Shown piece by piece: positions 7,980 through 17,138 of a stretch of 64,000 nt of DNA. Both the position numbers and the translations under genes were made by a program. The notes below the pieces were generated by a model, which ran no database searches, was not told where the DNA came from, and worked only from the letters and a program-made list of their open reading frames with translations. This stretch comes from C-114 sp963745405 (GTDB lineage Bacteria > Chloroflexota > Limnocylindria > Limnocylindrales > CSP1-4), in the NCBI GenBank assembly GCA_963745405.1, contig CAVUWY010000002.1, forward strand, positions 2,046,001-2,110,000. Direction: 5' to 3'. Numbering within the stretch: position 1 is the first letter of the stretch; each line of letters begins with the position of its first letter.

Positions 7980-9335
7980 TCAGACGAGGCGAGCCCGCAA
8001 CGCCCGGACGAGGTCACGGTGCCGAGCGGTCCGCGGGAATACGATCTTGCGGACCTCGCCGAATCGACGGTGGGCCTCGATCGCCTCGGCGAGCGCGTCC
8101 ACGAACCCGGGAGCCCCGAGCGGCTCGAACCGATCCTCCCACCAGAAGTCGACGATCCGGAGCGCGTCCGCCTTGCGTTCGATCCGCGGCTCGAGGCGAC
8201 CGACGAGCCGGTCGCCGAAAAGGATCGGGAGGACGTAGTAGCCCCAGCGCCGCTTGCGCTCGGGAACGTAGACCTCCCAGATGTAGTCGAAGTCGAACAG
8301 CTCACGCCACAGGTCACGATCCCAGGCGAACGGATCGAGCGGGGCGATGAAGGCGACCCGCGGCGCGACGCCGCCCGGTGGCACGCGCCGGGCGATCTCG
8401 TCCTCGGCCCGACCGAGCGTGTCGATGTCGGCGGCGATCACGTACCTCGTGCGCCGAACCCCCTCGACCTCGACCGGGATGAGCGCGCCACGCGACAGGA
8501 GCTCGCCACGGACGACGGACTTGTCCGATGCGCGCGACAGGCCGACGAAGATCTCCGCCTGGCCGCCGGCCGCCACGAGTCCGTGGGCCCGATAGCGCGA
8601 CAGGAGCCGATGCCGATGCTGTTCGGCCTCGACCGGGCGGTTCGCGAGGAGCTCGGCCGGGTAGAGGCGCTCGGTCAGGTCGTAGATGCGCCGATTGCCG
8701 TCGCGCCGGACGATCCCGAGGATGCCGGCTTCGGCAAGCGCCTCGAGCAGAGCCCGGACCGGGTTCGTCGGGCGCCAGTACCAGTCGATGGCGGCCCGCG
8801 GCTCGAGGTCGGTCGAGGACATGGCGCCGTTCTCGCGGATCCGATCGAGCAACTCCTTCACGAGCGGAGCGTGCTCGTCGAATGCGCCGCCCCCATGCGC
8901 GAGCGCGTGGCGATCCCAGGTGATCCGGTGGAACGGGAGCTCGGATGTCGGCAGGATCGAGAGGCCCTTGTTATAGGCCTCGAAGAGGACCCGCCGCTCG
9001 TACAGGAGCTCGTCGGTCCACTCGCGCCGATAGCCGTCGATCCGAGCGAGCAGCGTGAGGTCGTGGTTGCGGCCGGCGATCTCGAGCGGATCGAACTGCA
9101 GCGACCCGAGCCGATCGACGACCGTGAGGACGCTCGATGGATCCGGCGGCAGCGAGCGCGGCGGGGCGAGGAGGTGGCGCAGGACGAGGAATCGCCGGGC
9201 GACGGCGGCCGAGACCGGGCGAGCCGGTATCGATGCGGCGGTCGGCTTCGTCGAGCGCGCGGGCGTGCCGGCCGCTGGCGTCTTCGGGCCGGGTGGCTTC
9301 GTCGGTCGGGACCGCCCGGTCGGTTCTGGGCTCAC
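7980..9335 (-). CDS. YcaQ/AlkX-type winged-helix DNA glycosylase
   Basis: A 451-residue member of the HTH_42 (YcaQ/AlkZ-like) family, which excise alkylated or crosslinked bases. The family's catalytic Q-x-D appears in LGSLQFDPLEIAGRNHD, where E. coli YcaQ has Q-x-Q. Other family blocks are EAYNKGLSILPTSELP, WDRDLWRELFDFDYIWEVYVP and RRWGYYVLPILFGDRLVGR. The GTG start at 9335 gives a ~45-residue Pro/Thr/Arg-rich leader before the conserved domain; a later start is possible. Upstream frame-open codons would overlap the divergent membrane-protein gene, so they are rejected. The likely role is repair of alkylation damage. Confidence 0.88.
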   Translation of the reverse strand: MSPEPTGRSRPTKPPGPKTPAAGTPARSTKPTAASIPARPVSAAVARRFLVLRHLLAPPRSLPPDPSSVLTVVDRLGSLQFDPLEIAGRNHDLTLLARIDGYRREWTDELLYERRVLFEAYNKGLSILPTSELPFHRITWDRHALAHGGGAFDEHAPLVKELLDRIRENGAMSSTDLEPRAAIDWYWRPTNPVRALLEALAEAGILGIVRRDGNRRIYDLTERLYPAELLANRPVEAEQHRHRLLSRYRAHGLVAAGGQAEIFVGLSRASDKSVVRGELLSRGALIPVEVEGVRRTRYVIAADIDTLGRAEDEIARRVPPGGVAPRVAFIAPLDPFAWDRDLWRELFDFDYIWEVYVPERKRRWGYYVLPILFGDRLVGRLEPRIERKADALRIVDFWWEDRFEPLGAPGFVDALAEAIEAHRRFGEVRKIVFPRTARHRDLVRALRARLV

Positions 9336-9465
9336 CGGACCGATGGTAGGGCGCGAAGCGGGCAGGTGGTGGCACCATTGCGTCGGCGGCGTCGATCGGA
9401 CGCGCCGGGCTACGGATCGGATCGGTGGGCACGAGGCCCGAGGGCACGAGGCCGAGGAGGGGACG

Positions 9466-11046
9466 ATGCTCGACGCGGACACGCTGGCCGCGGTCATCGG
9501 TGGGGTCGTCGCCTTCCTCGTCGTCGCCGGCTGGGCCGTGCTCCGCTGGCGAGCCGTCGGGCGCGACCCGACGTATCACGACGACGACTCGGTCCTCCTC
9601 GCGGCCCCGCCCCCGGGGATGACGGCCGCGACCGCGACGGTCATCGACGGCCGGCCGTCCCAGCTCGCCCTGACCGCCGGGCTGCTCGACCTCGCCAGCC
9701 GCGACGAGATCGCCTTCCGCGACGAGGATCCCGCGGCGCACGGGAACCACCCGATCGGCATCGAGATCCGGGGCGGTACGAGCGACGACCCGCGGATCCG
9801 TCTCAACCGGCGGCGCCCGGTCGGCGACGGGGAGGCCTGGCTGCTGACGATGCTCAAGGAGACGATCGTCGAACAGGCGGCCCACGGCGGCTCCCTCGAC
9901 GATCGGCCCGACATGCAGATGAACGCGATGACCGCGATGCTCGGGTTCTTCGGCTTCGAGGGGACCGCCGCGATGAGCGGCCAGAGCGACGGGCCGGGCG
10001 GCGCGTTCGTCGGAGGGATGACGGCGGGCATCCCCGACGTCGACACGCTCATGGCGGGCATGGAATCTCGATCCGGCAAGCCGATGTCGGACAAGGCGCG
10101 GGCTTCGCTCGGGCGGATGACGCCGATCCTCGGGGCGCTCCGCGATCCGGAATCGATCGGCGATCCGGACGCGTTCATCGATCGGATGGCCGCCTCGACC
10201 GGCAAGCAGCCGACTCCCGAGGAGCGATCCCAGTACAAGGCCTGGATCGCGCAGCTGGTCGCGGCTCGGCAGCAGCAGAAGGAGATCGCGTCGCCGGCGG
10301 CCGTGGCCCCGGTCGATCCCGCTCCGATGACGGCAGATCCGGCCATGGCTGTCGCACCCGCGACCGTGGCGGCCGCGGTAGCTCCGGCGACACCCTCGAC
10401 CGTGGCGGCTGGGGCGGTTCCAGCCGCGTCTGTTCCGGCGGCGCCGGCCCCGGCGGGCGCCCTGCCGTACCTGGCGGCTCAGCAGGCGGCGATGTTCCAT
10501 CCACCGCTCGGGTTCGGCACGTTCCTCGAGACGTACGCCAAGCGACATGGCTGGATCGCCTCGATGTCGATCACCCGCCGGTTGCCGTGGCGGATCCTCG
10601 GCGCCGTCGAGGTCATCGCCGGCATCGTCATCGCCGGCGTCGCCGGCTCGCAGCCCGGGATCCTGCTCGGTGCCGGGCTCGGGGTGATCGCCGGCGGCGT
10701 CGCGACGTGGCTCATCGCCCCGGCGATGGCGGTCAAGACGCAGGAGGGGGCCGTGATGAAGGCCCAGCTCGCCGCCTACCAACGAACCCTGCAGGCGACC
10801 TTCGCCTCGGCGGCGGTGCTCGACGACACGCTGACGGCCAAGGGGATGAGCTGGCTGGAGACGCCCGACCAGATCCTCGTCTGGGGCGTGGCCCTCGGAC
10901 TGCGCGATCAGATAGCCGACCTCCTCCGTCGGTCGACGTCGACCGGGGGAAACGATGGGTCGGCGGCCGTGGTGACCGACCTGGGCATCTTCGAGGGCAT
11001 CGAGCGGATCGGGACCGTCGTGCCGAAGCAGCACCACGAGGCCTGA
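9466..11046 (+). CDS. DUF2207-like membrane protein
   Basis: A 526-residue protein. It has an N-terminal helix (residues ~7-27), then a cytoplasmic domain beginning PPPGMTAATATVIDGRPSQ that resembles the post-membrane part of DUF2207 proteins. A ~60-residue Ala/Pro/Val-rich linker (about 275-335) follows, then two helices (about 372-392 and 396-416). The final domain (QLAAYQRTLQATFA... WLETPDQILVWGVALGL) matches the DUF2207 C-terminus. The usual large N-terminal extracytoplasmic DUF2207 domain is absent. The start is supported by GAGGAGGGG at 9454-9462. Function is unknown. Confidence 0.7.
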   Translation: MLDADTLAAVIGGVVAFLVVAGWAVLRWRAVGRDPTYHDDDSVLLAAPPPGMTAATATVIDGRPSQLALTAGLLDLASRDEIAFRDEDPAAHGNHPIGIEIRGGTSDDPRIRLNRRRPVGDGEAWLLTMLKETIVEQAAHGGSLDDRPDMQMNAMTAMLGFFGFEGTAAMSGQSDGPGGAFVGGMTAGIPDVDTLMAGMESRSGKPMSDKARASLGRMTPILGALRDPESIGDPDAFIDRMAASTGKQPTPEERSQYKAWIAQLVAARQQQKEIASPAAVAPVDPAPMTADPAMAVAPATVAAAVAPATPSTVAAGAVPAASVPAAPAPAGALPYLAAQQAAMFHPPLGFGTFLETYAKRHGWIASMSITRRLPWRILGAVEVIAGIVIAGVAGSQPGILLGAGLGVIAGGVATWLIAPAMAVKTQEGAVMKAQLAAYQRTLQATFASAAVLDDTLTAKGMSWLETPDQILVWGVALGLRDQIADLLRRSTSTGGNDGSAAVVTDLGIFEGIERIGTVVPKQHHEA

Positions 11047-11138
11047 GCCGAGAGATACCTGCAACGTCGCAGAGCGGACTGTCGGGGCATTTGGATCGCC
11101 AAGGTCGTCAGGATGGAGTCATCCACACGAGGTACCGC

Positions 11139-11678
11139 ATGACCGACATCACGCTCGGCGACCGCACGGTGTCGCTGCCTGACCTGCCCCGGCTCGACCT
11201 TCCGCGACCGGATGTGTCGCTGCCCGATCTCCCGATCAAGGACCTGTCGCTGCCCGAGCTCTCGCTGCCGGACATCTCCCTGCCGGACCTTCGCCGCAGG
11301 TCCTCGGCGTCGCCGTCGACCCTGCCGATGGTGCTGCTGACCCTGGCGGCCGGGCTCATGCTCGGGATCGTCCTTGCCGCGCTCGCCTGGACGCTTGCGC
11401 CGGTGCGCGAGACGGCTCAGCGGATCCGCGGCCGGTTCAGCGGCCCGTCCTGGACGAAGGTGCCGGAGCATGAATACCTCGAGAACGCGCTCGCCGGACG
11501 ACCGAGGGAGCGCGACGACGAGGTCGTCTCCGAGCCGTCGGCTCGATCGGCGGCCTCGTCTCCCGCCGCCGCGGCGCCTTCCACCACGCCGAAGACCGCC
11601 TCACCGAATGGGTCGACGGCCGCCGGCCACAAGGTGTCGCCGAGATCGACGGTCGCCCTCGATCCGGGCCAGCCTTAG
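11139..11678 (+). CDS. Single-pass membrane protein with SLPD repeats
   Basis: A 179-residue protein that I do not recognise. Residues ~12-52 are built from repeats of a LPDL/SLPEL/SLPDI theme about five to six residues long (SLPDLPRLDLP, SLPDLPIKDLSLPEL, SLPDISLPDL). A transmembrane helix follows (about residues 63-85), then a basic stretch and a Ser/Ala/Pro-rich tail. The repeat has the periodicity expected of an extended or beta-coil structure. It follows the DUF2207-like gene by 92 bp on the same strand and may share its transcript. Confidence 0.65.
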   Translation: MTDITLGDRTVSLPDLPRLDLPRPDVSLPDLPIKDLSLPELSLPDISLPDLRRRSSASPSTLPMVLLTLAAGLMLGIVLAALAWTLAPVRETAQRIRGRFSGPSWTKVPEHEYLENALAGRPRERDDEVVSEPSARSAASSPAAAAPSTTPKTASPNGSTAAGHKVSPRSTVALDPGQP

Positions 11679-11704
11679 TCCTCTCCAGGCCCGGGAACCC
11701 GCGA

Positions 11705-11719
11705 CGCCGCTGAGCGGCG
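11705..11719. terminator. Short hairpin between convergent genes
   Basis: CGCCGC-TGA-GCGGCG is a perfect 6-bp stem between the SLPD-repeat protein and the leftward methylene-THF reductase gene. No T-run follows. Confidence 0.3.
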
Positions 11720-11733
11720 CCCGGCCGACGATT

Positions 11734-12597
11734 TCACCCGAGGCGCTCGACGTATCGCCGCCGCCACTCCTCCGTCGGCCCGACGTTGTTGAACGTGTAG
11801 AGATGGAAGTCGACGACCCGGGCGACCGGGTCCGCGGCGATCGGCCCGATCCCGTCGAGCAGCCCGTCGGGCCGGTAGAAGCCGCCGGAGCGGATGAGGC
11901 GGGCCACGAAACGGGCGTTCTTCGACAGGAACCGATGCGTGTCGGCGACCCCGATGCGTGCCGTGATCGCCAGCAACCGGTGCGGCTCGGCCACGCCGGG
12001 GATACCGATGTGGACCGGGAGCTCGAGGCCCTCCGCCCGCCGCGCGTCCAGCCACGAACGGATCGCCGACGGGTCGAAGCACAGCTGGGTCGTCATGTAG
12101 CTGGCGAAGCCGGCCTTCGCCCGCAGCGCCTCGAGAAGCGGCCCGTCGGCGATGAACGGGTGACCCTGCGGGTAGCACGGCACGCCGATCTCGGTGAGCG
12201 GATGTCCGATCTCGGCCATCGCCCGGAGGAGCGCGAGACCGTCGACGAACTCCCCCGGCTCCTTCGCATCCCCCCCGACGATGAACGCTCGGTCGGCCCC
12301 GACCCCTTCGAGCCAGGCGAGGAGGTCGCGGAGGTGGCCCCGATCCCGGATCATCCGCGCGGAGAGATGGGGGACCGCCCGGAAGCCGGCCGCCTGGAGC
12401 TGCTCGCACAGGGCGACCGTCGCCTCGATCCCCTTGGCCGGCGATGCCGTGACCGAGATGGTGGCCCCGGCCGGCAGGGCGGCCGCCTGCTCGATCGTGT
12501 TCTTGAGCGGGATCAGCTCGAACGTGGGCTCGCGAAGGAGGGCGAGGATCGCGGCCCGGGCATCGACCGAAAGCCCCGAGTGGCGACGGAAGAGCAC
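11734..12597 (-). CDS. metF: Methylenetetrahydrofolate reductase family protein
   Basis: A 287-residue TIM-barrel flavoenzyme that interconverts 5-methyl-THF and 5,10-methylene-THF. Family blocks include FELIPLKN near the N-terminus, a SVTASPAKG segment where MetF has its conserved Thr/Ser region, HLSARMIRDRG, FIVGGDAKEPGEF (flavin-site Gly-Gly-Asp) and FASYMTTQLCFDPSAI. It is the last gene of the corrinoid operon. Its GTG start at 12597 lies 4 bp past the MttB-family stop, preceded by GAGGCG. In this setting it would oxidise the methyl-THF made by the operon's methyltransferase. No MetV partner is next to it. Confidence 0.88.
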   Translation of the reverse strand: MLFRRHSGLSVDARAAILALLREPTFELIPLKNTIEQAAALPAGATISVTASPAKGIEATVALCEQLQAAGFRAVPHLSARMIRDRGHLRDLLAWLEGVGADRAFIVGGDAKEPGEFVDGLALLRAMAEIGHPLTEIGVPCYPQGHPFIADGPLLEALRAKAGFASYMTTQLCFDPSAIRSWLDARRAEGLELPVHIGIPGVAEPHRLLAITARIGVADTHRFLSKNARFVARLIRSGGFYRPDGLLDGIGPIAADPVARVVDFHLYTFNNVGPTEEWRRRYVERLG

Positions 12598-12601
12598 CGC
12601 C

Positions 12602-14140
12602 TCAGACTTCCGAGTCGGGCAGGACGGCCTTCCGCTTGACGATGAACTCGAGGAGGGCCTCGTCGATGGCGTCGTCCATCGGCGGCGCCTCGTACTCGGC
12701 GAGCATCCGCTTCCAGATGGCGTTCGCCCGCTGGGAGGCGTCGAGGCTGCCGTCCTCGAGCCACTGCTCGAAGCTGTTGTTGTCGGCGATCTCGGAGCGG
12801 TAGAACGCCGTCTCGAAGTTGGCCAGCGTATGGGCCGTGCCGAGGAAGTGCTGGCCCGGTCCGTTCGCGATGATCGCGTCGACGGCCTGGCCGTTCTCCG
12901 AGAGATCGATGCCCTTGACGAAGACGGCGGCCATCCCGCATTGGTCGACATCGAGGATGAACTTCTCGTAGCCGATGGCGAGGCCACCCTCGAGCCAACC
13001 CGCCGCGTGGAGGACGAAGTTGACCCCGGCGAGGATCGTCGGGCCGAAGGTCGCCGCGGACTCGTAGGCCGCCTGGGCATCGGCGATCTTCGAGGCACAC
13101 AGGTTGCCGCCGGAGCGGAACGGGACGCCGAGCCGCCGGGCGAGGGCGGCCATCGCGTAGAGGACGAGGGCCGGCTCCGGTGTCCCGAACGTCGGCGCGC
13201 CCGACTGCATCGAGATCGAGCTGGCGAACGAGCCGAGGATGACCGGCGCCCCCGGTCGGACGAGCTGGGTGAAGGCCATCCCGCCGAGCGACTCGGCCAG
13301 CGTCTGGGCGCAGACGCCGGCCGCCGTGACCGGGGCCATCGCCCCGGCGAGGATGAACGGGGTGATGACCGTGGCCTGGTTCGCCTCGGCGTAGGCCCGC
13401 GCCGAGCCGAGCATCGTCCCGTCCCAGACGAGAGGGGAGTTGGCATTGATGAGGCTCGTGATGACCGTGTGGTCCTCGAGGTAGTCCTCGCCGAAGAGGA
13501 TCCGGGCCATCGCCACCGTGTCGCGCGCCCGGTCCGGGTGCGTCACCGAGCCCATGAACGGCTTGTCCGAGTAGCGCATGTGGGCGTAGACCATGTCGAG
13601 GTGCCGCTTCTGGACCGGCACGTCGACGGGCTCGCAGACCGTCCCGCCGCTGTGGTGGAGGTGCGGGGTCATGTAGGCGAGCTTCACGAAGTTGCGGAAG
13701 TCCTCGATGGTGCCGTAGCGGCGGCCGTTGTCGAGATCGCGGACGAACGGGGTCCCGTACGACGGCGCGAAGACCGTCGCGTCGCCGCCGATGCGGACGC
13801 TCCGCTCCGGGTTGCGGGCGTATTGGACGTACTCGCGCGGCGCCGTCGCCTGGACGATCGAGCGGGCGAGGCCGCGCGGGAAGCGGACCCGCTCGCCGGT
13901 CACGTCGGCCCCGGCCTCGCGGAAGAGCCGCAGCGCGTCGGGATCGCCGCGGAAGTCGAGGCCGACCTCCTGGAGGATCGTGTCGGCGTTGTGCTCGATG
14001 ATCGAGAGGCCCTCCTCGTTGAGGACCTCGAACGGAGCAAAGGTGCGTGTCAGATACGGCACGTAGGCGTCGTGCGAGTGCGCCCGCAGCGCCCGTCGCG
14101 CGTCGCGCCCGCCGGATCGGCGACGTGGTGCCTCGTCCAT
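12602..14140 (-). CDS. mttB: MttB-family (non-pyrrolysine) amine:corrinoid methyltransferase
   Basis: A 512-residue member of the trimethylamine methyltransferase (MttB) superfamily, a TIM-barrel enzyme moving a methyl group from a methylated amine to a cob(I)alamin protein. Typical blocks are FEVLNEEGLSIIEHNADTILQEVGLDF at the N-terminus, VCEPVDVPVQKRHLDMVYAHMRYSDKPFMGSV, INANSPLVWDGTML and DQCGMAAVFVKGIDL. There is no in-frame TAG, so this is the pyrrolysine-free branch, whose known members act on glycine betaine, proline betaine or carnitine. ATG 14140 overlaps the upstream TGA (TGATG) and has GAGGGAGA upstream. The substrate is not settled by sequence. Confidence 0.9.
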   Translation of the reverse strand: MDEAPRRRSGGRDARRALRAHSHDAYVPYLTRTFAPFEVLNEEGLSIIEHNADTILQEVGLDFRGDPDALRLFREAGADVTGERVRFPRGLARSIVQATAPREYVQYARNPERSVRIGGDATVFAPSYGTPFVRDLDNGRRYGTIEDFRNFVKLAYMTPHLHHSGGTVCEPVDVPVQKRHLDMVYAHMRYSDKPFMGSVTHPDRARDTVAMARILFGEDYLEDHTVITSLINANSPLVWDGTMLGSARAYAEANQATVITPFILAGAMAPVTAAGVCAQTLAESLGGMAFTQLVRPGAPVILGSFASSISMQSGAPTFGTPEPALVLYAMAALARRLGVPFRSGGNLCASKIADAQAAYESAATFGPTILAGVNFVLHAAGWLEGGLAIGYEKFILDVDQCGMAAVFVKGIDLSENGQAVDAIIANGPGQHFLGTAHTLANFETAFYRSEIADNNSFEQWLEDGSLDASQRANAIWKRMLAEYEAPPMDDAIDEALLEFIVKRKAVLPDSEV

Positions 14141-16218
14141 CAGCGTGTCTCCCTCGATCCGGCTGCCACGACCCGTCGTCGCCGCCGCTCCGCCCGGCCC
14201 TGCGGTCCCTCGTCGGTGATCGAGCGGGCAGTCGGCAGTTCGACCGCCGCTCGGAGATGCGGGTAGGCGGCCGTCCGGTGGGGGAACGCCATCGCCTCGA
14301 CGAAATGCTCCTGGAAGCGCGGCTCGATCGCCGTCTCGATCTTCTCCACCCGCCGGACGACCTGCTCGATCTCCCGCCGTGCGGCACCCGACAGGAGGGC
14401 GATGAGGGCGCCGGTCCCGGCGGCGTTGCCGGCCGGCGACGCGTCGGCGGGGTCGCAGTCGGGGATGAGGCCGAGGACCATCGCGTGAAGGAGGTCGATC
14501 TGGCTGCCGAACGCGCCGGCCAGGCGGATCTCCTCGACCTCGTCGACCCCGAGGTGGTCCATGAGCAGCCGGATCCCGGCGTACAGGGCCGCCTTGGCGA
14601 GCTGGATCGCCCGGACGTCGTTCTGGGTGATGACGATCCGCGGCGCGCGCGTCGCCCCGGGCTCGATCGGCTCGGCGGGCTCGTGGAGGACGTAGCTGAA
14701 GGTCCGGCCGTCGGGGACGACCCGTGGGCTCCGGGCGGTGAGACTGCCGTCGACGATGCCGTCGGCGGTGATCACCCCGGCGAGGAACAGCTCGGCGATG
14801 GCCTCGACGATCCCCGACCCGCAGATGCCGGTGACGCCGAGCCGCCGCTCGACCGACTCGAACCCGGGCTCGTCCGACCAGCGCGGTGAGCCGATCACCC
14901 GGAACCGTGGCTCGAGTGTCTCGCGGTCGACCCGGACCCGCTCGATGGCACCCGGCGCTGCCCGCTGGCCGCTGCTGATCTGGGCGCCCTCGAAGGCGGG
15001 CCCGGTCGGGCTCGATGCGGCCAGCAGCCGGTCCTTCGTCCCGAGGACGATCTCGGCGTTGGTCCCGACGTCGACGGTGACCCGGACGCGCTCGGCCCGC
15101 TGGGCCTCCTCGGCGAGGATCACCCCGGCCGTGTCGGCGCCGACGTGGCCGGCGATGCAGGGCAGGACGTAGACCCGGGCGCCGGGGTGGACGCCGCCCA
15201 CTTCGATCTCCGCCGCGGTCGTGTGGACGGCCCGATCGGTGGCGAGGGCGAACGGCGCGGATCCGAGGGGGACCGGGTCGATGCCGAGCAGGAGGTGATG
15301 CATGATCGGGTTGCCGACGACCGACAGCTCGAGGATGTCCTCGCCGTCGATGCCGCCCGACGTCGCCAGCCCGGCGACGAGGCTCGTCAGGGCGTCGCGG
15401 ACGGCCCGCGTCATCTCGACCGCCCCGCCGTCGTGGAGCATCGCGTAGCTGACCCGGCTCATGAGGTCCTCGCCGAAGCGGATCTGCGGATTCATCACGC
15501 CGCTGCTGGCGAGGACCGCCCCACTGGCGAGGTCGGCGAGGTGGCCGGCGATGGTCGTCGAGCCGACGTCGATGGCGACCCCGTAGGCCCGATCGTGGAG
15601 GCCGGACCAGATGCCGATGACGGAGCGCCCGTCGTGGACGGCGACGGTCACCCGGCCGCCGTCGTGCTCGAGGGCCGGCTGCAGCGCCCGGACGACCTGG
15701 AGATCGGCCTCGAGGCCCTCGAGGGCCCAGTCGCGCTGCAGCTCCTCGAACAGGCGGGCGAGATCTCCTCCCGGCCGGGCGAGCTCGGCCGGTGGCACGA
15801 CGACGTAGTAGAGCCGGATGACGGGGTCGACGACGAACTCGCGGACGTCGAGGCCCTTGCGGACGACCTGGCGATGAACCTGGCTCTCCGGTGGGACATC
15901 GATGAGGACGTCGCCGTGGAGCTGAGCGGTGCACGACAGCCGCCGATCGTCGGCGAGGCCACGGGCGTTCCGATACTCGGTCTCAAGGGCGCCCGCCGGC
16001 GAGAGGTGATCGGGGGCGGAGGTGATGCCGTGCTTGGGGAACGTCCCGCCACCAGGCGTCACCTGGCAGCGGCCGCACAGGCCGCGGCCGCCGCAGACCG
16101 AGTCGATGTCCACGCCGAGGGCGCGGCCCGCATCGAGGACGGTCGTGCCCTCGGGGAACCGGCCCCGCCGCCCCGACGGGGTGAAGATGACGAGCGGTTC
16201 GGCGGACGAGGAGGCCAT
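14140..16218 (-). CDS. [2Fe-2S] corrinoid-protein reductive activase (DUF4445/RACo type)
   Basis: A 692-residue activator that returns oxidised Co(II) corrinoid to Co(I) using ATP. The N-terminal ferredoxin domain has the plant-type cluster ligands Cys42, Cys48 and Cys51 (DSVCGGRGLCGRCQV) and Cys96 (RRLSCTAQL). The ASKHA-fold body shows phosphate-binding blocks AIDVGSTTIAGHL and VTVDVGTNAEIVL, plus GITGICGSGIVEAIAEL-like and LAGAFGSQID motifs. Co-transcription with the corrinoid protein and both methyltransferases fits the known partnership of RACo proteins with such systems. ATG 16218 was chosen because the ferredoxin domain begins about ten residues later. Confidence 0.92.
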   Translation of the reverse strand: MASSSAEPLVIFTPSGRRGRFPEGTTVLDAGRALGVDIDSVCGGRGLCGRCQVTPGGGTFPKHGITSAPDHLSPAGALETEYRNARGLADDRRLSCTAQLHGDVLIDVPPESQVHRQVVRKGLDVREFVVDPVIRLYYVVVPPAELARPGGDLARLFEELQRDWALEGLEADLQVVRALQPALEHDGGRVTVAVHDGRSVIGIWSGLHDRAYGVAIDVGSTTIAGHLADLASGAVLASSGVMNPQIRFGEDLMSRVSYAMLHDGGAVEMTRAVRDALTSLVAGLATSGGIDGEDILELSVVGNPIMHHLLLGIDPVPLGSAPFALATDRAVHTTAAEIEVGGVHPGARVYVLPCIAGHVGADTAGVILAEEAQRAERVRVTVDVGTNAEIVLGTKDRLLAASSPTGPAFEGAQISSGQRAAPGAIERVRVDRETLEPRFRVIGSPRWSDEPGFESVERRLGVTGICGSGIVEAIAELFLAGVITADGIVDGSLTARSPRVVPDGRTFSYVLHEPAEPIEPGATRAPRIVITQNDVRAIQLAKAALYAGIRLLMDHLGVDEVEEIRLAGAFGSQIDLLHAMVLGLIPDCDPADASPAGNAAGTGALIALLSGAARREIEQVVRRVEKIETAIEPRFQEHFVEAMAFPHRTAAYPHLRAAVELPTARSITDEGPQGRAERRRRRVVAAGSRETR

Positions 16219-16229
16219 CGCGGTCCGGG

Positions 16230-17138
16230 TCAGCCCGCCGCGGCGTCGACCGCGGCCCGGCGGCGGTTCACCCGTCGGCCGCCCTCGCCGTTGGCCGGCG
16301 GCTCGCGGAACGTCCTGATCCAGCGGCCGCACTCGGGGTCGTTGCCGAGCAGGACGTCGCCGCCCATCACCGCGGCCCGGACCTCGGGCAGCAGGGGGTT
16401 CGTGATCGCCGAGGTGAGCCCGTTCGACATCGCCATCGTGAGGAAGGCGGCGTTGATGCCCTCCCGGTTCGGCAGGCCGAAGCTTACGTTCGAGGCGCCG
16501 CACGTCGAGTTCACCCCGAGCTCGTCGCGGAGTCGGTTGAGGATGCGAAAGACCTGGCGGCCGGCGGACGCCATCGCTCCGATCGGCATGACCAGCGGAT
16601 CGACGACGATGTCCTCGCGGGGGATGCCGTGGTCGGCCGCCCGCTCGACGATCTTCTTCGCCACCGCGAAGCGCACGTCCGGGTCCTCGCTGATGCCGCT
16701 GTCGTCGTTGGAGATGGCGACGACCGCCGCGCCGTACTTGCGGACGAGCGGCAGGACCCGTTCCAGCCGTTCGTCCTCGCCGGTCACCGAGTTGACGAGT
16801 GGCTTGCCGACGTAGGCCGCGAGGCCGGCCTCGAGCGCCTCGACGATCGACGAGTCGATCGAGAGCGGGACGTCGACCAGCGACTGGACCAGGCGGATGG
16901 TCTGGGCGAGGATCGCCGGCTCGTCGGCGAGGGGGATGCCGGCGTTGATGTCGAGCATGAGGGCGCCGGCCTCGACCTGGGCGAGCACGTCCCGCTCGAC
17001 CCGGCTGAAGTCGCCCCGCTTCATCTCCTCGGCGAGCGCCTTGCGGCCGGTCGGGTTGATCCGCTCGCCGATGATGACGAATGCGCCGTCGCCGATGACG
17101 ACCTCGCGGGTGGCCGACGAGACGACCGTCCTCGTCAC
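16230..17138 (-). CDS. Methyltetrahydrofolate:corrinoid methyltransferase (pterin-binding fold)
   Basis: A 302-residue dihydropteroate-synthase-like TIM barrel of the MtgA/MtvA/AcsE group, which passes the methyl group from methyl-cobalamin protein to THF. Pterin-site blocks are visible: IIGERINPTGRK, ALMLDINAG, SIDSSIVEALEAGL, NSVTGEDE and VAISNDDSGI, then VVDPLVMPIGA and NSTCGASNVSFGLPNR. A ~20-residue Arg/Ala-rich tail follows the conserved domain and may be disordered. The GTG start overlaps the stop of the preceding small gene (GTGA), which points to translational coupling. Confidence 0.92.
   Translation of the reverse strand: MTRTVVSSATREVVIGDGAFVIIGERINPTGRKALAEEMKRGDFSRVERDVLAQVEAGALMLDINAGIPLADEPAILAQTIRLVQSLVDVPLSIDSSIVEALEAGLAAYVGKPLVNSVTGEDERLERVLPLVRKYGAAVVAISNDDSGISEDPDVRFAVAKKIVERAADHGIPREDIVVDPLVMPIGAMASAGRQVFRILNRLRDELGVNSTCGASNVSFGLPNREGINAAFLTMAMSNGLTSAITNPLLPEVRAAVMGGDVLLGNDPECGRWIRTFREPPANGEGGRRVNRRRAAVDAAAG

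Noticed and set aside
8019..11100. Long open frame running on through the glycosylase and the DUF2207-like gene
   Set aside because: Only its last part (11,139 onward) has its own start and plausible protein character; the rest overlaps genes with recognised domains.
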